NCBI GenBank assembly: GCA_035361075.1
Contig: DAOSBX010000056.1
Coordinates: forward strand, 1-14,177
Length of the DNA stretch: 14,177 nucleotides
Direction: 5' to 3'
Source of the DNA: Candidatus Hydrogenedens sp.
GTDB taxonomy: Bacteria; Hydrogenedentota; Hydrogenedentia; Hydrogenedentales; Hydrogenedentaceae
Numbering within the stretch: position 1 is the stretch's first letter; each line of letters starts with the position of its first letter. A program made the translations under genes and the position numbers. Of the stretch, positions 7,241-13,571 are shown in pieces. The notes under the pieces are model-generated. The model was not told the origin of the DNA. It saw only the letters and a program-made list of their open reading frames with translations, and made no database searches.

Positions 7241-8650
7241 CTAAACCTCGATATCCCCTAATACTAAATCTGGTGGTGGCAATTCTCGTGGTATTTCATT
7301 TACACGCATACAAAATCCATTCCCTTTTAATGAGGTTAAGTTGAGATATCCTTCTCTACGTTCATAAAGCCCGGGATGCACAATTGCTTCCGGTTGGCTG
7401 GCTTCTGGATAAAATTGCATTCCATTACTCTCAACACCCATCAAAGTTCCTGCATACGCACCTAATTGAACATGAGGTATTTGAGCCAACATTGGATTTG
7501 TTAAGTCCTGAACCATCAACAACAAACCATGAGCCTTTGCCCAACATAAACTAAGGAGAGCCCCTGTCTGAGTTTTGCATGTTTTAAGGGCAACCCCTGT
7601 CCAACCTAACTCTCTACCACGAAGAACCACACGCCAGTCATGGGCACTTTCATCCATAAATAATGGTTTACGTGCGGATACTGGTCGCACATCCACAGGA
7701 AATTCTTCCAGTTCATATGGAAATGGTTGTTCTACATAGAGAACCATTCCATAAATGCGTGGATGTTCTTTCATTAATCGGTCTAAAATAAAAGTTACAT
7801 ACTCCGTTTCTTTAACAGTGCAATTAAAATCAACACTAAGCCATACAACCCCCTCCTCTATGGCAATAGTCCCTACACGCACTATTCTATCATAATCCCA
7901 AACCGCATCATTTCCACGAAGTTTAATTTTCAAACATTTTAATCCATCACGACGTATCCACTCCCTTAATGAATTTGGGTATGTATCGTGAGGACGTTTT
8001 ATAACCTCATTTTCTTCTAACCAGTCCATTCCACCCACTAAATGCCAAACAAGTATCCTTTCAGGTAAGGGATATTGTAAGAATTGTTCTGGATATAGAT
8101 GCTTAAATGATATATTTTTATCAACTGCAGGAATTAAAAACTCTTCGAGGTCTTTATTCATAAATTCGGAGTTATATGTGTTGTATGTCGGCAACTGATG
8201 TAAATTTCCAAAAGCATCATGCAAGGCAAGGTCAAAAGGGGAACAACAGACAAGACCTGCTAATTTGGGAAGGGGCTCTGTCATACTACCAGAATTAAAT
8301 TGTTTTATGGCTCGGGGTAATATTTGTTCAATGAATTGATAACCAATCTCAATGGGATGTCCATTCTCATTAAAATTCTTAAAAAGATGAGCAATTTTAC
8401 GTGTAAAAGAAATGACATGCTGATAACGTTCCACATAGGGACGTTCCGATGGCCAAATCCATTGAATACTTAACGGTGTCTCACCCCAACCTATTGCTGT
8501 GTTCCCCTTTCTATCTTCAATACGCACAGCCACACGAGCACAAGTAACCTCTGTGAGTGATTCCTTACCAAATTTTAGAGGTATTCGCGTTTGAACAGGC
8601 AGAAAAAACAATGCCACCGCTTTTATTTGGACATCTGTATTTTTAGCCAT
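7241..8650 (-). CDS. Enolase-superfamily protein (muconate-lactonizing/epimerase-like), enlarged
   Basis: A 469-residue member of the enolase superfamily, whose enzymes abstract a proton next to a carboxylate using an Mg-bound enolate. The barrel carries the full muconate-lactonizing subgroup pattern: KIK at 241-243, metal ligands D274 (SVDFN), E307 (YVEQPF) and D333 (MDES), and K356 (ALK) as the second acid/base. That set is typical of dipeptide epimerases, o-succinylbenzoate synthase and cycloisomerases. The protein is about 80-100 residues longer than those. Extra length is seen around 160-200, between the capping domain and the first barrel strand. The Shine-Dalgarno AGGTGA (8667-8662) lies 11 nt before the start. 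The gene follows the lipoprotein gene on the same strand after 30 nt and is probably cotranscribed. No menaquinone or peptidoglycan recycling gene is nearby to fix the substrate. Confidence 0.82.
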   Translation of the reverse strand: MAKNTDVQIKAVALFFLPVQTRIPLKFGKESLTEVTCARVAVRIEDRKGNTAIGWGETPLSIQWIWPSERPYVERYQHVISFTRKIAHLFKNFNENGHPIEIGYQFIEQILPRAIKQFNSGSMTEPLPKLAGLVCCSPFDLALHDAFGNLHQLPTYNTYNSEFMNKDLEEFLIPAVDKNISFKHLYPEQFLQYPLPERILVWHLVGGMDWLEENEVIKRPHDTYPNSLREWIRRDGLKCLKIKLRGNDAVWDYDRIVRVGTIAIEEGVVWLSVDFNCTVKETEYVTFILDRLMKEHPRIYGMVLYVEQPFPYELEEFPVDVRPVSARKPLFMDESAHDWRVVLRGRELGWTGVALKTCKTQTGALLSLCWAKAHGLLLMVQDLTNPMLAQIPHVQLGAYAGTLMGVESNGMQFYPEASQPEAIVHPGLYERREGYLNLTSLKGNGFCMRVNEIPRELPPPDLVLGDIEV

Positions 8651-8661
8651 ACTTTAATTTT

Positions 8662-8678
8662 TCACCTATCGATTAGGT
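8662..8678 (-). promoter_or_regulatory. Short hairpin covering the ribosome binding site of the enolase-superfamily gene
   Basis: ACCTA (8664-8668) and TAGGT (8674-8678) form a 5-bp stem with a 5-nt loop. In the minus-strand message the stem contains the AGGT of the Shine-Dalgarno AGGTGA. Read on the plus strand, the same hairpin is followed by a T-rich run. The stem is short and its significance is uncertain. Confidence 0.3.
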
Positions 8679-8680
8679 TT

Positions 8681-10114
8681 TTATTTTAATAACAATACCT
8701 CTACATCGCCAATAAAAAGTCCATCTATTTGAATAACTCCACCTTGCTGTACCGTTGTAGGGTCATCGTCTCGGATATAAAAAATTTGATAATCCCCCTT
8801 AGGTACTTTTAATGACCTTGTCCCGTTTGGCGGGAGTGTTATATCTTTCCCCCGTTTTCCAGAACGAATTCCAACTTTAACCGAAGTATCCAGCGGATTG
8901 TTAATCCTTATTTCATACGCTCCATCACGAAGTCGATACGTAAAATCAGGAAGACGCACTCTCTGACGAGCCAACTTCTGTCTCATTACAGAAACAGACC
9001 CCGTTTCACTTAACCCTCTGTTCCGTTCCCCAGCATAAATAATCCTCCGATTATTGTAAACTATTTTACTTCTCTCTTCATTAACAGCAGGTGGAACAGT
9101 CCTATTAATATTTTGAATTGGCGTTTGATTTTCTAATACATTTTGCTCATCATACGATTCACCCGTTTCATCTTCCATCATCTCATATCCTTCTCCTATC
9201 TCTTCAGTTATGGGTCCCTCTCCTACCTCCTCTTCTATTTGCTGAGGTACCTCCTCTGGCTCTTCCGTTACCTGAGGAACTGAAACAGGACGTACATAAA
9301 AACCACTTTTTCGGACTAATTTATTACTAACAAAACGAGCAGAAAAACTTGACCCCCCTTTATCTGTCCATAAATATATAACCTCACCAGCATTATCCGA
9401 ACTAACTTTTGTCCCTGGCCTTTGTAGTAAAGCCACCACATCTTCAAGGGGCATCCCCTCTTTTAACTGGTCATATAATTCCCTTGTTAAAGGTATGATA
9501 TTTCCTGTCCCTGTTTCTACTTTCCGCGAACATCGTTTTAATATCCCATTTTCAAACCTTGCATATAACGATTTATCCTCACGATTCCAGCGATACAATT
9601 TCATTTGTCCACCTGAACCTTGACTTATTAACACATCCGGCTCGCCTATAACTTTCACAACTTCATCATAACGCATACCTACTTGTATTTGATTAAATGG
9701 GTCAATTTCTACATTTCCTTCGTTCGGAGGAGGAATAACATTTTCATCCGTTACCTTCGTCAAACGTTCCGATACCACTTCTGAATCTTTAGATTCTTTC
9801 GGTTGAACTTGAAGTGCAGATGTATTTCCAATAGTGCTCTCACTTTCTTCTGTCTTTTCATGCTCCAATTTTGGTGTCAACGAGGACTGTATTAGTATAG
9901 ATTCCGTATTCTGACTTACTTGTTCTGCTGGTAGAGCAGGTGGTTTTACTTCCCCTATATTGTCTTTTGAAATCGTTTTTTCAGATGGCTCATTTACAGA
10001 AGTAGTTGAATTTTTTTCTGAAGAGAAACATGAGAGTAAATTAAATAGCAGTATTAAACTGATAACAGATACAGAAATTTCAAGACCACATTTTTTTCTG
10101 AATGGATAGAACAT
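8681..10114 (-). CDS. Lipoprotein with two BamE/SmpA-like repeats, acidic linker and C-terminal beta domain
   Basis: A 477-residue predicted lipoprotein. Residues 1-29 form a lipoprotein signal ending LLSC, with Cys29 lipidated. Residues 30-138 are low-complexity Ser/Thr/Glu/Pro sequence. Residues 139-197 and 212-274 are two related repeats with the pattern 'xGMxxxEVVxxxGxPxxx...xYxWxxxxxSxxARFxNxxL', resembling the BamE/SmpA/OmlA fold. Residues about 280-330 are an acidic linker containing GEG motifs. Residues about 389-477 form a beta-rich domain (YEIRINNPLD, GIRSGKRGKD, PKGDYQIFYIRDD). The frame continues to an ATG at 10252, but 10114 is preferred: it gives a normal lipoprotein signal, and a good minus-strand -10 lies at 10168-10163, downstream of the longer start. 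Its role is unknown. BamE-like folds often bind partner proteins at the outer membrane, but calling this a BAM component would be unsupported. Confidence 0.75.
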   Translation of the reverse strand: MFYPFRKKCGLEISVSVISLILLFNLLSCFSSEKNSTTSVNEPSEKTISKDNIGEVKPPALPAEQVSQNTESILIQSSLTPKLEHEKTEESESTIGNTSALQVQPKESKDSEVVSERLTKVTDENVIPPPNEGNVEIDPFNQIQVGMRYDEVVKVIGEPDVLISQGSGGQMKLYRWNREDKSLYARFENGILKRCSRKVETGTGNIIPLTRELYDQLKEGMPLEDVVALLQRPGTKVSSDNAGEVIYLWTDKGGSSFSARFVSNKLVRKSGFYVRPVSVPQVTEEPEEVPQQIEEEVGEGPITEEIGEGYEMMEDETGESYDEQNVLENQTPIQNINRTVPPAVNEERSKIVYNNRRIIYAGERNRGLSETGSVSVMRQKLARQRVRLPDFTYRLRDGAYEIRINNPLDTSVKVGIRSGKRGKDITLPPNGTRSLKVPKGDYQIFYIRDDDPTTVQQGGVIQIDGLFIGDVEVLLLK

Positions 10115-10140
10115 ATAATGCTTTACCAATGAATTTAAAA

Positions 10141-10172
10141 TTGTTAAACTATTTTCACTTTTATTATAATAA
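10141..10172. promoter_or_regulatory. Candidate symmetric (bidirectional) promoter between the lipoprotein gene and yicC
   Basis: The perfect 12-bp palindrome TTATTATAATAA at 10161-10172 contains TATAAT on the plus strand (10165-10170) and TATAAT on the minus strand (10168-10163). On the plus strand, TTGTTA (10141-10146) lies 18 nt before the -10, a near-consensus promoter for yicC-gmk-rpoZ-coaBC with a leader of about 75 nt. The minus strand has only a weak T-rich -35 region but would start about 43 nt before the lipoprotein ATG. Confidence 0.5.
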
Positions 10173-10250
10173 ATACAATCTACTAAAAAGAAAAACAAAA
10201 ACAGGAAATAAAAGCATTGTATACATCCGAATTTGTGAAGGGGGAAATCC

Positions 10251-11123
10251 ATGCATAGTATGACTGGATTTGGTCATGTATCTGGGGTAGTGCGTGGCTC
10301 GCTTATTTCTTTGGAAATAAATTCTGTAAATCATCGTTCCTTAGAAATAAGTATTCGACTCCCATCATTATGGGGCTCTATAGAAACTTTTATACGAGAT
10401 AAAATTAGACAAAAAATAAATCGTGGAAAAATTCACGTTTGGATTCGGCGACAAATTACCGAAACAACAGAACCTACATTTGCATTCAATGAAACCGTAG
10501 CAAAAGAATACATATCGAGCATAAAGAAAATGCAGGAATTATTAAACACAACTGAAGAAATTTCATTAAATACTTTGGTTCAATTGCCAGGAATATTTGA
10601 CACTTCAATTTCAGATGAAGAGATAGAACAGATAAAATTCGAAATGGAACCATTAATAGAACTCGCCATTGAAAAATTGAATCAATCAAGAGCCATAGAA
10701 GGTTCGGAAATAGAACAACAATTAAAGAACCATTTTGACGAACTTAAAAATGGAATTACGTCATTAGAACAAAAGATACCTGAACTATGCGAGGTTCAAA
10801 AAGAACGGATTCGGTTAAAGTTAGCAGAGATTACCATTGACCCATCTGTTAAAGAAGAACGACTCGCAATGGAAATGGTGTTATGGGCAGACAAATTGGA
10901 CATTACCGAAGAAGTCAACCGTATTAAATCGCATTTAAACCGTGTTGATGAACTGTTTCAAACAGAGCAATGTGGAAAACCGTTAAATTTCATAACTCAA
11001 GAAATAGGAAGAGAACTGAATACCATCAGTGCCAAACTACGTGATGCTGAGTTAGCATGGCAATTAGTCCAGATGAAAACATTATTGGAAAAAATACGAG
11101 AACAAATACAGAATGTGGAGTAA
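10251..11123 (+). CDS. yicC: YicC/YloC family endoribonuclease
   Basis: A 290-residue protein, the normal size for the YicC/YloC family, members of which have been reported as endoribonucleases acting in RNA turnover. The N-terminus MHSMTGFGHVSG and NSVNHRSLEI (24-33) are the standard family opening. The C-terminal conserved domain (about 201-290) begins EERLAMEMVLWADKLDITEE and ends KIREQIQNVE. Its central motif, which I recall as 'KLDFxxQExNREANTxxSKS' in the family, reads PLNFITQEIGRELNTISAKL here, so some conserved positions differ. GAAGGGGG at 10237-10244 with a 6-nt spacer supports this ATG. It is the first gene of a cluster in the common bacterial order yicC-gmk-rpoZ-coaBC, with the stop 5 nt before the gmk start. 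Confidence 0.9.
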   Translation: MHSMTGFGHVSGVVRGSLISLEINSVNHRSLEISIRLPSLWGSIETFIRDKIRQKINRGKIHVWIRRQITETTEPTFAFNETVAKEYISSIKKMQELLNTTEEISLNTLVQLPGIFDTSISDEEIEQIKFEMEPLIELAIEKLNQSRAIEGSEIEQQLKNHFDELKNGITSLEQKIPELCEVQKERIRLKLAEITIDPSVKEERLAMEMVLWADKLDITEEVNRIKSHLNRVDELFQTEQCGKPLNFITQEIGRELNTISAKLRDAELAWQLVQMKTLLEKIREQIQNVE

Positions 11124-11128
11124 TTTCT

Positions 11129-11722
11129 GTGGGCCAAAATAATCTCATGATTGTCATTTCTGCCCCGTCTGGCGTCGGAAAAACGACAGTGATTCAATAT
11201 TTACTCTCACAGAGAAATGATCTGGCTATCTCCATCTCCGCAACAACCCGAAAACCAAGAATGAATGAACAACACGGGGTTCATTACTACTTCCTGTCAG
11301 AAGAAGAATTTAACCAGAAAATTCAGACAGGTGAATTTGTAGAATATGCAAAGGTGCACGATGATTTATACGGAACATTGTATTCCGAACTACAACGACA
11401 TATTAACGAAAAAAAAGATATTATCCTCGAATTAGATATTCAAGGAATGCGAAGTATTAAAAAGAAATTTCCCGAAACAGTCACTGTTTTTCTTATGCCA
11501 CCATCATTAAAAGAAATGGAGATACGATTAAAAGGACGCGGTACCGAAAATGAAGAAAAAATACAAAAACGACTAAAACGCGCCTATGACGAAATGAAAG
11601 CAAGGTATGAATTCGATTATACTATTATAAATTATGAAATTGACCAATGTGCTTTCGATTTAAATACCATTATCAATGCAGAACATCTACGCTCAAGTCG
11701 TGTTGAAATAAATTTTGAATAA
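11129..11722 (+). CDS. gmk: Guanylate kinase
   Basis: A 197-residue essential kinase converting GMP to GDP with ATP. The P-loop is APSGVGKTT (12-20). The GMP-binding segment ISATTRKPRMNEQHGVHYYF (36-55) and EFVEYAKV (69-76) are intact, as are the Walker B-like ELDIQG (101-106) and the lid Arg-rich stretch GRGTENEEKIQKR (136-148). I start at the GTG at 11129 because TGGAG lies 8 nt upstream. It also gives an N-terminus (MGQNNLMIVISAPSG) closely resembling the usual one. The ATG at 11147 has no good ribosome binding site and would leave only five residues before the P-loop. The frame stays open further upstream, inside yicC. The gene is almost contiguous with yicC and 23 nt before rpoZ. Confidence 0.95.
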   Translation: MGQNNLMIVISAPSGVGKTTVIQYLLSQRNDLAISISATTRKPRMNEQHGVHYYFLSEEEFNQKIQTGEFVEYAKVHDDLYGTLYSELQRHINEKKDIILELDIQGMRSIKKKFPETVTVFLMPPSLKEMEIRLKGRGTENEEKIQKRLKRAYDEMKARYEFDYTIINYEIDQCAFDLNTIINAEHLRSSRVEINFE

Positions 11723-11745
11723 ATACATAACAGGAGGATAATTAA

Positions 11746-11961
11746 ATGCCTGCACCGTTTTATGTCGATGAGCTAAGAACAAAGATTGATAGTTTGTATC
11801 GTTTGGTCATTGTTTCTACCAAACGTGTCAATCAAATCATGAAAAGTGAAAAGCATGCTTTCGGCAAAAAGAAAAAGCCAACTATACTCACACTTGAAGA
11901 ATTTATGGATGGTAAAATTACATACCGTAAAAACGAAAAAGATGACCTAACTGAAATTTAA
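11746..11961 (+). CDS. rpoZ: DNA-directed RNA polymerase omega subunit
   Basis: A 71-residue protein, typical of the small omega subunit that helps assemble and stabilise the beta' subunit of RNA polymerase. The core YRLVIVSTKRVNQI (18-31) corresponds to the family's 'xLVxxAAKRARQL' helix. KKPTILTLEEFMDGKITYRK follows the usual 'KPTVxALEEIAxGKI' phrase. An excellent Shine-Dalgarno, AGGAGG (11732-11737), lies 8 nt before the ATG, the strongest in the window and consistent with high translation of this short gene. Its place between gmk and coaBC is the conserved arrangement and adds confidence. Confidence 0.9.
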   Translation: MPAPFYVDELRTKIDSLYRLVIVSTKRVNQIMKSEKHAFGKKKKPTILTLEEFMDGKITYRKNEKDDLTEI

Positions 11962-11977
11962 CACATTAAACTCAACA

Positions 11978-13204
11978 ATGGGTTCATCTCTAAAAGAAAA
12001 AACCATCTTGTTAGGGGTAACAGGTTCTATTTCTATCTACAAAAGTTGTGAATTATGTAGCCGTCTCGTTCAGGCAGGAGCCCGAGTTTTTGTTGCTATG
12101 ACCACTAATGCCCAAAAACTTATAGGTCCTGCCACATTCGAAAGCATCTCAGGAAATCCTGTTATCACAGGTATGTTTGAACCTTACACGTTGGGTCCAT
12201 TGTCCCACATCAAATTATCTCACGAAATAGACCTATTTGTTGTTGCTCCTGCCACAGCCAATATCTTGGCAAAAACAGCACACGGAATCGCCGATGACTG
12301 GGTTAGCACTGCCCTTTTAGCAACCACAGCACCTATCCTTTGGGCTCCCGCAATGAACCCACAAATGTTCTTAAACCCTGCAACTCAGTCCAATATAGAT
12401 ATACTGAAAAAAAGAGGCAACGTATTTATCGGTCCAGCAACTGGCTCAACTGCATGCGGAGAAACAGGACCTGGACGAATGGAAGAACCTATCTACATCT
12501 TTGAGGAAATAGACATTATTTTAGGCGAACCAAAAGACTTTGCAGGCAAACGAATCCTTATCACCAGTGGACCTACACAGGAACCTATTGACCCTGTTAG
12601 ATATATTAGTAACCGCTCTTCAGGAAAAATGGGCAAGGCTCTGGCAATGGAAGCACTACGACGCGGTGCAGAAGTAACAATAATTTCTGGGCCCGCTTCC
12701 GAATTGCCACCGAAGCAAGCAAATACAATATATGTCAGAACAGCACAAGAAATGTACGAAGAAACAATAAAAAGATTCCCCGAATACGACATTTTTATCG
12801 GCTCTGCTGCTGTTGCTGACTACCGAGTTGCAGACCCGACAGACGAGAAGCATAAAAGAAATGGAAAAATGCATCAACTGGAACTAATACCAAATCCTGA
12901 TATTACAAAAACAGTCGGAGGTATGAAAAAACCAAACCAAATTACTGTCGGTTTCGCCGCAGAAACGCATCATCTTATCGAATACGCTCAGGAAAAACTG
13001 AAGAAAAAGAACCTCGATTTAATCATTGCAAATCAGGTAGGAGGCGAAAACTGTGCATTTGGCTCAGATTACGTTTATGCACTGATGATAACCCCACAAA
13101 CTATCGATGAAAAACCCGAATATATCCCCAAAAACGAATTAACCTGCCGTATCTTCAACCGCATCAGTGAAATAATGAAGACAAAACAACACCCACAAAT
13201 CTGA
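11978..13204 (+). CDS. coaBC: Bifunctional phosphopantothenoylcysteine decarboxylase/synthetase
   Basis: A 408-residue bifunctional enzyme of coenzyme A synthesis: CoaB joins cysteine to 4'-phosphopantothenate and CoaC decarboxylates the product using FMN. The CoaC half (1-185) has GVTGSISIYK (13-22), the catalytic His77 in SHIKL, PATANILAKTAHGIADDW (91-108), N127 in APAMNPQM and the active-site Cys160 in ACGETGPGRM. The CoaB half (190-400) has TSGPTQEPIDPVRYISNRSS (196-215) with N212, AAVADYRV (277-284), and the lysine-rich stretch with K297 followed by LIPNPDI (303-309). The second half of the conserved GGIAAYK reads GSISIYK. No clear Shine-Dalgarno precedes the ATG, which lies 16 nt after rpoZ. 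It is the last gene of the cluster. Confidence 0.95.
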   Translation: MGSSLKEKTILLGVTGSISIYKSCELCSRLVQAGARVFVAMTTNAQKLIGPATFESISGNPVITGMFEPYTLGPLSHIKLSHEIDLFVVAPATANILAKTAHGIADDWVSTALLATTAPILWAPAMNPQMFLNPATQSNIDILKKRGNVFIGPATGSTACGETGPGRMEEPIYIFEEIDIILGEPKDFAGKRILITSGPTQEPIDPVRYISNRSSGKMGKALAMEALRRGAEVTIISGPASELPPKQANTIYVRTAQEMYEETIKRFPEYDIFIGSAAVADYRVADPTDEKHKRNGKMHQLELIPNPDITKTVGGMKKPNQITVGFAAETHHLIEYAQEKLKKKNLDLIIANQVGGENCAFGSDYVYALMITPQTIDEKPEYIPKNELTCRIFNRISEIMKTKQHPQI

Positions 13205-13271
13205 TTTCCCCTCCACATACTTAATCTCCCCTTTATTCTCCTGCCCAAAAACATAACTCTCCCTAAATCTC

Positions 13272-13296
13272 CTTATGACCCCGAAGGGATTATAAG
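13272..13296. repeat. Inverted repeat / hairpin with CGAA loop
   Basis: CTTATGACCC (13272-13281) pairs with GGG plus TTATAAG (13286-13288 and 13290-13296) around a CGAA loop, with a single bulged A at 13289 and one G-T pair. The stem has 10 bp. It is not followed by a T-run on either strand. Confidence 0.5.
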
Positions 13297-13525
13297 TGGT
13301 AAAGGGTTTGTATGTCTCACAGTCCAAGAGAGTCACATAGCTTGCCTTAGATAAGTTAATGATACTATGCACCTTTAGGTCTGTTTACCTTTTTCTTCCC
13401 CTAAGTTTTAATTGGGGGTATGAACATAATCTTTTTATAATTTTATACTAAACTCCTTGAACGATAATTTATCTTAAAGTTGCAGTATTAGGAATATTTA
13501 TTTAGAGAACTTAATTTAAAAAGTG

Positions 13526-13531
13526 TATAAT
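13526..13531 (+). promoter_or_regulatory. Candidate -10 element for the repeat-tailed secreted protein
   Basis: A perfect TATAAT lies 40 nt before the ATG at 13572 in a strongly AT-rich stretch. The best upstream partner is TTTAGA (13501-13506) at 19 nt, which is weak. AAGG (13562-13565) then provides a ribosome binding site 6 nt before the ATG. Confidence 0.35.
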
Positions 13532-13571
13532 TTATATAACACGATTATATATTTAGTGATGAAGGTTAAAA

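Larger units (their letters stand above)
13205..13571. other. 367-bp intergenic region without a gene
   Basis: No convincing ORF, tRNA or other RNA gene is visible. The first 60 bases are pyrimidine-rich on the plus strand. A hairpin at 13272-13296 is listed separately. A second one at 13398-13418 pairs CCCCTAA with TTGGGGG (one T-G pair) around a 7-nt loop. Neither is followed directly by a T-tract, so no clear terminator for coaBC is seen. The last 130 bases are very AT-rich and hold the candidate promoter of the next gene. Confidence 0.6.

Noticed and set aside
10115..10252. 46-residue N-terminal extension of the minus-strand lipoprotein to 10252
   Set aside because: It would overlap the yicC start, start upstream of the only good -10, lack a ribosome binding site and bury the lipoprotein signal internally.
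13139..13372. 77-codon minus-strand ORF over the coaBC end and the following gap
   Set aside because: Overlaps conserved coaBC codons and crosses a hairpin; no ribosome binding site or known family. More likely chance reading of an intergenic element.
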